Below, piece by piece: positions 1-8,004 of a stretch of 64,000 bases of DNA. This stretch comes from an uncultured Bacteroidaceae bacterium (GTDB lineage: Bacteria > Bacteroidota > Bacteroidia > Bacteroidales > Bacteroidaceae): NCBI GenBank assembly GCA_905235525.1, contig CAJOLW010000001.1:23066-87065 (forward strand), written 5' to 3'. The position numbers and the translations under genes were made by a program. The stretch's first letter is position 1. Every line of letters begins with the position of its first letter. The notes beneath the pieces are model-generated. The model saw nothing but the letters and a program-made list of their open reading frames with translations. It searched no databases and was not told where the DNA came from.

Positions 1-520
1 CCCCTGCCCTCCCTACAGGGAGGGAGCAGTTACCTTGCCCGTATGTTTTTCCCTCATTCTCCCCATTAATTGAGATACTATCCCCTCCCTGTAGGGAGGG
101 TGAGAGGAGTGTCTTTGGGGGAAGGGTCTCTGGTTTGCCCATATCGACGGTGACGGCTTCCACTTTGTCGTCGGCATCGAGATGAAGCTGAAGGATTTTG
201 ACACCCGAAAGTGTCTGGAGACGGATTGGGTTCTTTTTCGTCACGCCTTTGTCGTGAAGAAATTTTGCCACGCACCGGGTGCCGTTGCCGCACATCATGG
301 CTTCAGAGCCGTCGTTGTTGAAGATGCGCATGGAAAAGTCGGCGTCGGGACAGGTGGCGGCGCCGATGAGGATGAGTCCGTCGCTGCCGATGCCGAAGTG
401 GGGCTTGCTCCACTGGATGGATGCGGCGGCGGGGTCGGGTATATTATATAATAATGTGTTGACGTAGATGTAGTCATTTCCGGCACCGTGCATCTTGGTA
501 AAATGGATTGTCTGTTTCAT
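1..520 (-). CDS. dapF: Diaminopimelate epimerase, 5' part (runs off the left edge)
   Basis: The minus-strand frame starts at 520 and reads [20 protein letters not shown], the DapF N-terminus. The catalytic-Cys motif MMCGNGTRC follows at about residues 74-82. DapF interconverts LL- and meso-diaminopimelate for lysine and peptidoglycan synthesis in the cytosol. After the conserved VDMGKP segment the frame enters low-complexity sequence made by two GC-rich palindromes. It stays open to the edge without showing the expected next DapF block (a MGNPH-type motif). The gene is therefore either interrupted or carries an in-frame insertion of at least about 35 codons. A good Bacteroidetes promoter lies upstream on the minus strand. 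Identity is secure; intactness is not. Confidence 0.9.
   Translation of the reverse strand, partial: MKQTIHFTKMHGAGNDYIYVNTLLYNIPDPAAASIQWSKPHFGIGSDGLILIGAATCPDADFSMRIFNNDGSEAMMCGNGTRCVAKFLHDKGVTKKNPIRLQTLSGVKILQLHLDADDKVEAVTVDMGKPETLPPKTLLSPSLQGGDSISINGENEGKTYGQGNCSLPVGRAG
7..100. repeat. Inverted pair of 18-bp palindromes (REPIN-like) inside dapF
   Basis: Two perfect palindromes, CCCTCCCT-AC-AGGGAGGG (7-24) and CCCTCCCT-GT-AGGGAGGG (83-100), have complementary central dinucleotides, so they lie in opposite orientation. Two REP palindromes facing each other about 60-80 bp apart is the REPIN layout, normally mobilised in trans by a RAYT (Y1-type) transposase. No RAYT gene is in the window. 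The element lies within the dapF reading frame and leaves it open. Confidence 0.7.
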
Positions 521-550
521 TTTGTCTTGCGTTTTGATTGTTTTTGCATG

Positions 551-584
551 CAAATGTAGGTATTTTTAATGTTTTAACTTCAAA
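551..584 (-). promoter_or_regulatory. Promoter of dapF
   Basis: On the minus strand TACATTTG (558-551) matches the Bacteroidetes -7 box TAnnTTTG, and TTTG (584-581) sits 22 nt upstream as the -33 element. The dapF ATG follows about 30 nt downstream. It diverges from the promoter of the leader-peptide/P-II operon. Confidence 0.65.
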
Positions 585-655
585 AAGGAAGTTGTTTTTT
601 GTTTGTTTATTGATGTATATCAAAAATAAAGCAAAAGATGTTAAATAATTATCAT

Positions 656-691
656 TTTGCTTTACTATTTTATGAAAAAGCTTTACCTTTG
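656..691 (+). promoter_or_regulatory. Promoter of the leader peptide / P-II / amtB operon
   Basis: TTTG at 656-659 and TACCTTTG at 684-691 form a canonical Bacteroidetes sigma-ABfr promoter. Transcription should begin near 696-698, leaving a roughly 24-nt A-rich leader before the ATG at 721. The 44-codon ORF is therefore the first cistron of the transcript. Confidence 0.75.
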
Positions 692-720
692 CATTGTAAA
701 ACAAACAAAATACAAACAAT

Positions 721-855
721 ATGTCATCTATAAGTGAATATTTCACAGCAGTTCTGAATCAGAACAATCAGCAGCAGAATCAGCAGCAGAACCTGAACAA
801 TCAGCAGAATCAGGCTCAGCAGATTGCTTGTTGTGGAATTCTACCAGCCGGATGA
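721..855 (+). CDS. 44-residue Gln/Asn-rich leader peptide
   Basis: The ORF is ATG at 721 to TGA at 853-855. It begins MSSISEYFTAVL, has a run of Gln and Asn at residues 13-34 (12 Gln, 8 Asn) and ends CCGILPAG. It has no signal peptide or known domain. It is the first ORF after a clear promoter and is followed by a 13-bp hairpin with a U-tract (921-959), then P-II and amtB. A codon run for the very amino acids whose supply the operon governs, in front of an intrinsic terminator, is how amino-acid attenuator leader peptides are built. ACCAGCC at 843-849, in the last codons, is complementary to the 5' arm of that hairpin (923-929). A functional small protein is the alternative. No family is recognised. 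Confidence 0.7.
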   Translation: MSSISEYFTAVLNQNNQQQNQQQNLNNQQNQAQQIACCGILPAG

Positions 856-920
856 ACACATGAAGAAAGGCAAGCACAGAAGAAACACAGTACGACACAA
901 ACACAAAATAAAAATGAAGA

Positions 921-959
921 GAGGCTGGTTCCCATGAGGGAGTCAGCCTCCGACTTTTT
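921..959 (+). terminator. Attenuator-type terminator hairpin before the P-II gene
   Basis: Positions 921-933 (starting GAGGCTG) pair with 938-950 (ending CAGCCTC) as a continuous 13-bp stem with two G-U pairs and an ATGA tetraloop. CGACTTTTTG follows. It lies between the promoter and the first structural gene, so complete termination here would silence the operon. That argues for conditional readthrough. Segment 843-849 can pair with 923-929 and would prevent the hairpin. Confidence 0.75.
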
Positions 960-1006
960 GAGAGAGCATTAAAACTTATTTATTTACATTAAAACACAAA
1001 CACAAC

Positions 1007-1354
1007 ATGAAAAGAATCGAAGCAATTATCCGCAAGACGAAATTCGAGGATGTGAAGGAGGCCTTGCTGAAATCGGACATCGACTGGTTTGAGTACCACA
1101 ACGTGCATGGCATCGGACAGACACGTGAGGAGCGCATCTACCGCGGCGTGCAGTACTCGACCGACGTAATTGAACGCGTGGCACTGACCATCGTGTGCCG
1201 CGACCACTTTGTGGAGCCGACGGTGAAGGTCATCCTGAAGGTGGCGTACACGGGTGAAATCGGTGACGGACGCGTCTTCGTGAGCGACATGATCGACACA
1301 TGGAGCATCCGCACAGGCGAGAACGGCGACACCGTACTGAGAGATAAGAAGTAA
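1007..1354 (+). CDS. glnK: P-II nitrogen regulatory protein (GlnB/GlnK family)
   Basis: This 115-residue protein has usual P-II length. It starts MKRIEAIIR and carries the C-terminal P-II signature TGEIGDGRVFVS at about residues 80-91. The T-loop region reads RIYRGVQY, keeping a Tyr where UridylylTransferase-modified P-II proteins have Tyr51. P-II trimers sense 2-oxoglutarate and ATP/ADP and, when adjacent to amtB, usually plug the AmtB channel when nitrogen is plentiful. It lies 42 bp before amtB, which favours the GlnK role; the symbol is assigned on that context. Expression would depend on readthrough of the hairpin at 921-959. Confidence 0.92.
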   Translation: MKRIEAIIRKTKFEDVKEALLKSDIDWFEYHNVHGIGQTREERIYRGVQYSTDVIERVALTIVCRDHFVEPTVKVILKVAYTGEIGDGRVFVSDMIDTWSIRTGENGDTVLRDKK

Positions 1355-1396
1355 ACAAAAAAAGAAGATTAGTCACAACACAAACACAACACAACT

Positions 1397-2653
1397 ATGA
1401 ACGAAATTGGATTATCACTTGATACTGTATGGATGCTTCTGGCAGCCATTCTGGTGTTCTGGATGCAACCGGGCTTTGCCCTCTGCGAGGCAGGTTTCAC
1501 ACGCGGAAAGAACGCCGCCAACATCCTGATGAAGAACTTTGTCGATTTCATGCTCGGCTCACTGCTGTTCTTCGGCCTTGGCTTCGGCATCATGTTCGGC
1601 AGCGACGTGCTGGGCGGATTTATCGGTATGCCCAACTGGGGCGCTCTCTCCTTCTATGATGGCGACCTTCCGGTGGAGGGCTTCCTGATTTTCGAGACGG
1701 TGTTCTGCGCCACCTCTGCCACCATCGTGAGCGGTGCGATGGCTGAGCGCACGAAGTTCTCCATGTACTTGGTGTACAGTGCTTTCATCTCGCTCATCAT
1801 CTATCCCGTGGAGGGTCACTGGACATGGGGCGGTGGCTGGCTCTGCAACGATGCTGCCGACTCGTTCATGATGACGACTTTCGGCGACGTGTTCCATGAT
1901 TTTGCCGGTTCTGCCATCGTGCATAGTGTGGGCGGTGTGCTCGCTCTCATCGGTGCCATCGTGCTGGGCCCCCGTCTCGGCAAGTATGGCAAGGACGGCA
2001 AGAGCCGTGCCATTCCCGGCCACAACCTCACTTTGGCAGCCCTCGGCGTGTTCATCCTCTGGATGGGATGGTTCGGCTTCAACCCTGGCAGTCAGTTGGC
2101 AGCGAGTGGTGAGGTGAACCGCGTGGCCATCTCGCACGTGTTCCTGACCACCAACCTGGCGGCTGTGTCTGGCGGCGTGGCAACCATGTTCCTCACATGG
2201 TTCAAGTACGGAAAGCCTTCTCTCTCCCTGACGCTCAACGGCATCTTGGCTGGCCTCGTGGGCATTACGGCAGGTTGCGACCTCGTTTCTCCTGTCGGTG
2301 CCATCATCATCGGCCTCGTCTGCGGTGTCGTGCTGGTGTTCGCCATTGAGTTCATCGACCACAAACTGCACATTGACGACCCTGTGGGTGCTTCCTCTGT
2401 GCATGGTGTTTGCGGTATTCTCGGCACGCTCATGACTGGTCTCCTCTCTACCAGCAATGGCGCTCTCTACGGAGGCGGCTGGGGTTTCTTCGGTGCCGAG
2501 TGCTTCGGTATCCTCGTCATCGATCTCTGGGCTGCCGCATGCGGACTCGTCCTCTTCTACAGCATCAAAAAACTGCATGGTATCCGTGTGGATGCCCGCA
2601 TTGAGGAGGAAGGTCTTGACATCTATGAACATGGAGAGAGTTGCTACAACTGA
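1397..2653 (+). CDS. amtB: Ammonium transporter AmtB
   Basis: This 418-residue polytopic inner-membrane protein belongs to the Amt/MEP/Rh family and conducts ammonium into the cell. Family marks include FALCEAGFTRGKNAANILMK near the N-terminus and the twin channel histidines in DFAGSAIVHSVGG (about 165) and SSVHGVCGILG (about 335). It lies directly behind the P-II gene, which normally gates it. The next gene starts 76 bp downstream without a visible terminator, so the three genes probably form one transcript. A 400-codon open frame on the opposite strand is a shadow of this gene. Confidence 0.96.
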   Translation: MNEIGLSLDTVWMLLAAILVFWMQPGFALCEAGFTRGKNAANILMKNFVDFMLGSLLFFGLGFGIMFGSDVLGGFIGMPNWGALSFYDGDLPVEGFLIFETVFCATSATIVSGAMAERTKFSMYLVYSAFISLIIYPVEGHWTWGGGWLCNDAADSFMMTTFGDVFHDFAGSAIVHSVGGVLALIGAIVLGPRLGKYGKDGKSRAIPGHNLTLAALGVFILWMGWFGFNPGSQLAASGEVNRVAISHVFLTTNLAAVSGGVATMFLTWFKYGKPSLSLTLNGILAGLVGITAGCDLVSPVGAIIIGLVCGVVLVFAIEFIDHKLHIDDPVGASSVHGVCGILGTLMTGLLSTSNGALYGGGWGFFGAECFGILVIDLWAAACGLVLFYSIKKLHGIRVDARIEEEGLDIYEHGESCYN

Positions 2654-2729
2654 TTGATGGGAGGGTGTAAAATGTAAATTGTTAAATGTCAAAAAATAGT
2701 CACAACACAAACACAAAAGGAAACAAGTT

Positions 2730-3449
2730 ATGAAAAAGGTATTTAGATTGTTTTCCCTCACGGCTTTGTCGCTCTTCGGAGCGACTGCCGTAGAGGCACA
2801 AGAAACGAAAGTGGGAACAACTATAGAGGCGGACGTAGTGAACCAATATATCTGGCGCGGTCAAGAGTTGGGAAATGTGTCCTTCCAACCCACACTGGGC
2901 ATCGACTACAAAGGGCTGTCATTCACGGCATGGGGAAGCGTGGGACTGAGCACTCCCGATGACACGAAAGAGTTTGACCTCACACTGGGTTATACCCTCG
3001 GAGGTTTCAACATCGGTGTGACCGACTACTGGTTCAACACGGGAAATGACCCTAAGGGGCGTTACTTCATGTACGAAGCGCACCGAACAAACCACATCTT
3101 TGAGGCAAATGTCGGTTATGACTTCGGCGTGGCAAGTCTGCAATGGTACACTAACTTTGCTGGCAATGACGGTGTGAACAAGGATGGTAAACGTGCCTAC
3201 AGTTCCTACTTCGAGGCATCGGTTCCCTTCAAACTTGCCTCCGTCGATTGGACAGCCACAGCAGGAGCAGTCCCCTATGCCACCGACTTCTACGGCACGA
3301 ATGGTTTTGCCGTGACCAACCTCGCCCTAACTGCCATGAAGGACATCCGGGTGACTGACACCTTCACCCTCCCCATCTTCGCCCGTCTGACCGCCAACCC
3401 ATGCAGTCAGAAAGCCTATCTGGTGTTTGGATTCACGTTGCGTCCATAA
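2730..3449 (+). CDS. Putative outer-membrane beta-barrel protein in the amtB operon
   Basis: This 239-residue protein has a Sec signal peptide (MKKVFRLFSLTALSLFGATA, cleavage near VEAQ) and then short alternating amphipathic strands rich in Gly, Tyr, Trp and Phe. Examples are NQYIWRGQELG and LTLGYTLGGFNIGVTDYWF. The C-terminus ends in a strand (LVFGFTLRP). This resembles small barrel proteins of the TorF/putative porin type. Position behind amtB suggests an outer-membrane route for a nitrogenous solute, but the substrate is unknown. A terminator follows at 3469. Confidence 0.65.
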   Translation: MKKVFRLFSLTALSLFGATAVEAQETKVGTTIEADVVNQYIWRGQELGNVSFQPTLGIDYKGLSFTAWGSVGLSTPDDTKEFDLTLGYTLGGFNIGVTDYWFNTGNDPKGRYFMYEAHRTNHIFEANVGYDFGVASLQWYTNFAGNDGVNKDGKRAYSSYFEASVPFKLASVDWTATAGAVPYATDFYGTNGFAVTNLALTAMKDIRVTDTFTLPIFARLTANPCSQKAYLVFGFTLRP

Positions 3450-3468
3450 AATCCAAACCAGATGAAGG

Positions 3469-3497
3469 GGCTGTACCAGTAGGTGCAGCCTTTTTTT
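3469..3497 (+). terminator. Terminator of the P-II/amtB/porin operon
   Basis: GGCTGTACC (3469-3477) pairs with GGTGCAGCC (3482-3490) around AGTA and is followed by seven T residues. Confidence 0.8.
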
Positions 3498-3602
3498 GTC
3501 CTATACTTTTTGCCAAACTGAATTTTCGTTTATCATAAATGGAATAGGATTTGGTCACGTTCCTTTTTTTCTGTTACTTTGCAGCCGAAAACTTCACAAA
3601 AC

Positions 3603-4502
3603 ATGAACACGACAATACTGACAATTACGGGTAGTGACGGAACGGGAGGTTCTGGTGTGCAGGCCGACATCCGTTTTATCAGCGAGTTGGGAGGAGTGGC
3701 GGCATCGGCAGTTACGTCTATCACAGTGCAGAACACATTGGGTATTCAGGAGTTTCATGACCTGCCTGCATCGGTGGTTCGTGAGCAGGTGGAGGCTATC
3801 GTGAACGACTTGCAGCCACAAGTGGTGAAGATAGGTTTGCTACGCAGAATCGATGTGGTGGAGACATTGGTGGAGGTGCTGCATCGATATCAACCGCAAC
3901 ACATAATCTATGCTCCCGTGCTGAAGTCAACAAAGGGAGAACAACTGGTATCTGACAAGGTGTATGATGCCATTCAGCGGTTGTTGATACCGATATGCAC
4001 AGTGGTGCTGGAACCTTCAGACTTACCTATAGGTCCTCGCAAACATGGTCATGCTAACCAATTGGCATCAGCGGTCGCTTTCTATCTGAGTCATGGGGAG
4101 AGTGTGGACGAAGCGATGCTCCATGCACGGATGTACCTAAAGCAGTTGCCAGCCGACTATGCTGAAGGCAATAGTCGGAGCGAGGAACTTTACAATCAGT
4201 TCCGTGATGCGGTGGAACGTTACTGCAACCGCTATGCTGATGTGACTTTCTATGCGGAACAACTGAATGTGAGCCCGCGCTATCTTGGACAGGTGACCCG
4301 TCGCATTGCAGAGCGTTCGCCCAAATCTATTATAGACGAACGTGTCACCACCGAAATCACTTTGTTGTTGACTAAAACAAACAAGTCATTAAAGGAAATT
4401 GCCATGCAACTTGGTTTTTCTTCACAGGCACATCTCTCCCGCTATTTTAAGAAACAGAAGGGGCTTTCGCCCAGTCAATATAAACAAGGAAACAAAAATT
4501 GA
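3603..4502 (+). CDS. ThiD-like (HMP/pyridoxal kinase fold) domain fused to an AraC-type DNA-binding domain
   Basis: The 299-residue frame from ATG 3603 has two parts. Residues 1 to about 185 start with [18 protein letters not shown], the substrate-binding motif of ThiD/PdxK ribokinase-family enzymes. Residues about 200-298 are a full two-helix-turn-helix AraC domain ([18 protein letters not shown], then [20 protein letters not shown]). Where active ThiD has the anion-hole/catalytic GTGC motif, this protein reads [16 protein letters not shown]. The stretch between the central TPN-type segment and that motif is much shorter than in ThiD. I infer a sensor domain that has lost catalysis and binds a B6 or B1 precursor. 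It lies 19 bp upstream of pdxS, making a local vitamin B6 regulator likely. A weakly active kinase cannot be excluded. Confidence 0.85.
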   Translation: MNTTILTITGSDGTGGSGVQADIRFISELGGVAASAVTSITVQNTLGIQEFHDLPASVVREQVEAIVNDLQPQVVKIGLLRRIDVVETLVEVLHRYQPQHIIYAPVLKSTKGEQLVSDKVYDAIQRLLIPICTVVLEPSDLPIGPRKHGHANQLASAVAFYLSHGESVDEAMLHARMYLKQLPADYAEGNSRSEELYNQFRDAVERYCNRYADVTFYAEQLNVSPRYLGQVTRRIAERSPKSIIDERVTTEITLLLTKTNKSLKEIAMQLGFSSQAHLSRYFKKQKGLSPSQYKQGNKN

Positions 4503-4521
4503 ACATAAACAACACAAAAAC

Positions 4522-5397
4522 ATGAAAGAAAACAGACAAGAACTGAACCGCCAACTGGCACAGATGCTGAAGGGTGGTGTGATTATGGACGTGACGACTC
4601 CAGAACAAGCACGTATTGCCGAAGAGGCGGGAGCGTGTGCTGTGATGGCATTGGAACGGATTCCTGCCGACATCCGTGCGGCAGGCGGTGTGTCGAGAAT
4701 GAGTGACCCGAAGATGATTCGTGGCATACAAGAGGCTGTGAGCATCCCTGTGATGGCGAAGTGTCGCATCGGACATATTACCGAGGCGCAGATACTTCAA
4801 GCCATTGAGATTGACTACATCGATGAGAGCGAAGTGCTCAGCCCTGCCGATAACATCTACCACATCGACAAGACAAAGTTTGATGTGCCCTTTGTTTGTG
4901 GTGCCAAGAATCTGGGTGAAGCATTGCGGCGCATAGCCGAAGGAGCCACGATGATTCGCACGAAGGGCGAACCGGGCACAGGAGATGTGGTGCAGGCTGT
5001 AAGCCACATGAGGCTGATGCAGAGTGAGATTCGTCGGTTGGTCAGCATGAGCGAAGACGAACTCTTTGAGGCAGCCAAGCAGTTGCAGGCGCCATATGAA
5101 CTGGTGAAGTTTGTACATGAAAATGGCAAACTGCCTGTGGTGAATTTTGCAGCCGGCGGTGTAGCGACACCTGCCGATGCTGCCCTGATGATGCAACTCG
5201 GTGCCGAAGGTGTATTTGTGGGTAGCGGCATCTTTAAGAGTGGCAATCCCCAGAAACGTGCTGCTGCTATCGTGCAGGCGGTAACCAACTATCAGGACGC
5301 AAAACTTTTGGCGGAACTTTCCGAAGATCTTGGTGAGGCAATGGTGGGCATCAACGAACAAGAGATAGAGTTGTTGATGGCTGAAAGAGGAAAATGA
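4522..5397 (+). CDS. pdxS: Pyridoxal 5'-phosphate synthase, lyase subunit PdxS
   Basis: This 291-residue TIM-barrel enzyme shows the highly conserved Pdx1 blocks [57 protein letters not shown] and the phosphate loop [20 protein letters not shown]. It builds PLP from ribose 5-phosphate, glyceraldehyde 3-phosphate and ammonia. PdxT delivers the ammonia from glutamine. Catalytic lysines lie in VMAKCRIGH and [11 protein letters not shown]. It is translated just after the ThiD-AraC gene and 30 bp before pdxT, so the three form an operon. Confidence 0.97.
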   Translation: MKENRQELNRQLAQMLKGGVIMDVTTPEQARIAEEAGACAVMALERIPADIRAAGGVSRMSDPKMIRGIQEAVSIPVMAKCRIGHITEAQILQAIEIDYIDESEVLSPADNIYHIDKTKFDVPFVCGAKNLGEALRRIAEGATMIRTKGEPGTGDVVQAVSHMRLMQSEIRRLVSMSEDELFEAAKQLQAPYELVKFVHENGKLPVVNFAAGGVATPADAALMMQLGAEGVFVGSGIFKSGNPQKRAAAIVQAVTNYQDAKLLAELSEDLGEAMVGINEQEIELLMAERGK

Positions 5398-5427
5398 AAT
5401 TAAGGTTTAGAGTTGAGTGGTAGTAGT

Positions 5428-6009
5428 ATGAGAATTGCTATACTCGCCCTGCAAGGGGCTTTCATTGAGCACGCACAAATGTTGCATGAACTTGGTGTTG
5501 AGACATTTGAGGTACGACAGTTGCAGGATTGGCAGCAACCCAAGGACGGACTCATTATCCCTGGCGGTGAATCGACTACCCAAGTCCGTCTGCTTGACCG
5601 TTTGGGGCTTCTCCAACCTATTCGCCAAGCAATCCTTGAAGGTCTGCCCGTCTTCGGCACTTGTGCCGGACTTATTCTTCTTGCAAAACAGGAAGACGGA
5701 CACTCCCGTAAGGGACTCTGCACGATGGACATTGACGTTTGCCGTAATGCTTATGGGCGGCAACTGGGTAGTTTCAACGCTGTCGGTGATGTTGTAGGCA
5801 TAGCTAAGGATTTCCCCATGACATACATCCGGGCACCTTACATCCACCGCACCATTTCTCCTGATGTAAAGATTTTGTCTACGATAAATGGTCACATTGT
5901 AGCCGTTCAGCAAGGTAGGCAATTCGCTACAGCTTTCCATCCCGAACTGACCTCCAACAACGAATTGCACCACTATTTTATCCAGCAAGTCATACCTTCT
6001 CGAGCATGA
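5428..6009 (+). CDS. pdxT: Pyridoxal 5'-phosphate synthase, glutaminase subunit PdxT
   Basis: The 193-residue class I glutamine amidotransferase starts MRIAILALQGAFIEH. It has the oxyanion segment IIPGGESTT, nucleophile Cys in GTCAGLILLA (about residue 78) and the catalytic His-Glu in FHPELT near 172. It hydrolyses glutamine and channels ammonia to PdxS. The ATG at 5428 is preferred over an upstream TTG because the protein then begins at the conserved first strand. A strong terminator follows at 6043. It ties B6 synthesis to the glutamine supply managed by the surrounding genes. Confidence 0.95.
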   Translation: MRIAILALQGAFIEHAQMLHELGVETFEVRQLQDWQQPKDGLIIPGGESTTQVRLLDRLGLLQPIRQAILEGLPVFGTCAGLILLAKQEDGHSRKGLCTMDIDVCRNAYGRQLGSFNAVGDVVGIAKDFPMTYIRAPYIHRTISPDVKILSTINGHIVAVQQGRQFATAFHPELTSNNELHHYFIQQVIPSRA

Positions 6010-6042
6010 CTCCGCTTGGAAGTCACTTGCTCCTCAAAAATT

Positions 6043-6086
6043 GGCAGGAATGAAGTGTTTTTGCACTTTGTTCCTGCCTTTTTTTG
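6043..6086 (+). terminator. Terminator of the pdxST operon
   Basis: GGCAGGAA (6043-6050) pairs with TTCCTGCC (6071-6078), with an inner AAGTG/CACTT pairing, and is followed by a run of seven T residues. Confidence 0.85.
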
Positions 6087-6147
6087 TGACATGAATATTG
6101 AAAACAGTCAAAATAACATGATTTTTCGAAAAAATATTTCAAAATGT

Positions 6148-6178
6148 TTTGCGAATAAATATAAACTGCGTAAATTTG
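6148..6178 (+). promoter_or_regulatory. Promoter of asnB
   Basis: TTTG at 6148-6151 and TAAATTTG at 6171-6178 fit the Bacteroidetes consensus. The A-rich untranslated leader is about 60 nt long. Confidence 0.65.
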
Positions 6179-6242
6179 CAATCAAAATAAAGAAATTGAA
6201 AACAATTTGTTTATCTAAAACGCAAACATAAAAGCAAAAAAC

Positions 6243-7922
6243 ATGTGTGGATTTGTTACAATACTCAAAGTGAAAGGCGATGCAAGGCAGAAGCGTGAGC
6301 AGGCGCTGAAAATGTCAGCAAGGATTCGGCATCGCGGTCCCGACTGGAGCGGAGTGTATAGCAGTGAAAAGGCTGTGCTGGTGCACGAACGGTTGGCAAT
6401 TGTGGATCCGCTATCAGGAGGGCAACCTTTGTATTCCGTTGACGGAAAGAAAGTGTTGGCAGTGAATGGAGAAATATATAACCATCAGGAAATCCGTCGT
6501 CTATTTGCGGGTCAGTATGAGTTTCAGACAGGTTCTGACTGCGAGGTCATCCTGGCATTATATGAAAAATACGGCACTGAGTTCATCGATAAGTTGAACG
6601 GCATCTTTTCATTTGTCCTCTACGATTCGACTACAGACGACTATCTGATTGCCCGCGACCCTATCGGGGTCATACCTTTATATATAGGGCACGACAAGGA
6701 TGGCACCGTGTATGCGGCAAGCGAACTGAAGGCACTGGAGGGTCAATGCGAGGAATATGAGCCTTTTCCTCCTGGACATTACTGCACAAGCAAACACGAT
6801 GGAAAGCCTGTGCGTTGGTATGAGCGTGACTGGGTACAGTATGACGGTATGCAGTGGGCTACATCCGACCACAAGGAGGCGGTGCAGATGGTGAAAGAGG
6901 GATTGATGGCGGCAGTGAAACGTCAGTTGATGAGCGATGTGCCCTACGGAGTGCTGCTGTCAGGCGGTCTGGACAGTTCGGTGGTGTCAGCCATAGCCAA
7001 ACTGTATGCTGCCAAGCGTATTGAAACCGATGACCAGCACGATGCATGGTGGCCTCGGCTGCACTCGTTTGCCGTAGGACTGAAAGGTGCGCCAGACTTA
7101 GCGAAGGCGCGTGAAGTGGCTAAGCATATCGGTACGGTGCACCATGAAGTGAACTATACGGTTCAGGAGGGTTTGGATGCCATCCGCGATGTGATTTACT
7201 ACACGGAAACTTACGATGTGACGACGGTGCGCGCTTCCACACCGATGTACTTGTTGGCACGAGTCATCCGCAGTATGGGCATCAAGATGGTGCTCAGTGG
7301 CGAAGGGGCAGACGAAATTTTCGGTGGCTACCTCTATTTTCACAAGGCACCTGATGCGAAGGCTTTTCACGAAGAGACGGTGCGGAAGTTGAAGAAACTG
7401 CACTTCTATGACTGCCTGAGAGCGAACAAGTCGCTGATGGCTTGGGGTATAGAAGGACGTGTGCCGTTTCTCGACAAGGAATTTCTCGATGTGGCGATGA
7501 GGATTGATCCTGCCCTGAAGATGTGTCCCGGGAAGACAATCGAGAAGGCTGTGGTGCGCGAAGGTTTTGCCGACTTGCTGCCCGAAAGTGTGGCTTGGCG
7601 ACAGAAGGAGCAGTTCAGCGACGGCGTAGGCTACTCATGGATTGACACGCTGAAGAAAGTGACTTCGGAGGCAGTCAGCGACGAACAGATGACACATGCT
7701 ACAGAACGGTTCCCCGTCAATCCCCCACTCTGCAAGGAGGAATATTACTATCGCAGCATCTTTGAGGAACACTTCCCCAGCCCATCGGCGGCACGAAGCG
7801 TGAATCAAGAGGCATCGGTGGCCTGTTCCACCGCCATCGCGCTGGAATGGGACGCTGCATTCAAAAACATGAATGACCCCAGCGGACGAGCCGTGAAGGG
7901 AGTACACGAACAAGCATACTAA
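6243..7922 (+). CDS. asnB: Asparagine synthetase B (glutamine-hydrolysing)
   Basis: This 559-residue two-domain enzyme begins MCGFVTILK. Cys2 is the N-terminal nucleophile of the glutaminase domain (residues 1 to about 200, with RIRHRGPDWSG). The ATP-pyrophosphatase synthetase domain carries the PP-loop LLSGGLDSSVV at about residue 240 and the acceptor motif MVLSGEGADEIFGGY near 350. It converts aspartate plus glutamine to asparagine. It lies between pdxT and glnN in the nitrogen cluster and has its own promoter. glnN starts 82 bp downstream without a clear terminator, so the two may be cotranscribed. Confidence 0.96.
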   Translation: MCGFVTILKVKGDARQKREQALKMSARIRHRGPDWSGVYSSEKAVLVHERLAIVDPLSGGQPLYSVDGKKVLAVNGEIYNHQEIRRLFAGQYEFQTGSDCEVILALYEKYGTEFIDKLNGIFSFVLYDSTTDDYLIARDPIGVIPLYIGHDKDGTVYAASELKALEGQCEEYEPFPPGHYCTSKHDGKPVRWYERDWVQYDGMQWATSDHKEAVQMVKEGLMAAVKRQLMSDVPYGVLLSGGLDSSVVSAIAKLYAAKRIETDDQHDAWWPRLHSFAVGLKGAPDLAKAREVAKHIGTVHHEVNYTVQEGLDAIRDVIYYTETYDVTTVRASTPMYLLARVIRSMGIKMVLSGEGADEIFGGYLYFHKAPDAKAFHEETVRKLKKLHFYDCLRANKSLMAWGIEGRVPFLDKEFLDVAMRIDPALKMCPGKTIEKAVVREGFADLLPESVAWRQKEQFSDGVGYSWIDTLKKVTSEAVSDEQMTHATERFPVNPPLCKEEYYYRSIFEEHFPSPSAARSVNQEASVACSTAIALEWDAAFKNMNDPSGRAVKGVHEQAY

Positions 7923-8004
7923 CCAGCCCACGCGCTGAGCGGTTTTTCATCTGCCAACAAACACTATCCAATATACAATCAACAACACAAACACAAACAC
8001 GACT

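Noticed and set aside
474..746. A 90-codon minus-strand frame upstream of dapF
   Set aside because: It overlaps both divergent promoters and the dapF start; AT-rich composition explains it.
721..855. RiPP precursor peptide (Cys-Cys near the C-terminus)
   Set aside because: No modification enzyme or transporter is nearby, and the nitrogen-operon context with an attenuator hairpin gives a better explanation.
1559..2761. A 400-codon open frame on the minus strand
   Set aside because: It lies antisense to amtB in a GC-rich third-position pattern, has His/Glu-rich nonsense composition, and no promoter or family similarity.
6016..6231. A 71-codon plus-strand frame between pdxT and asnB
   Set aside because: It runs through the pdxT terminator and the asnB promoter, and its sequence is Lys/Asn-rich low complexity.
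7923..8004. Terminator between asnB and glnN
   Set aside because: CGCTGAGCG followed by TTTTT is only a 3-4 bp stem, too weak to call.
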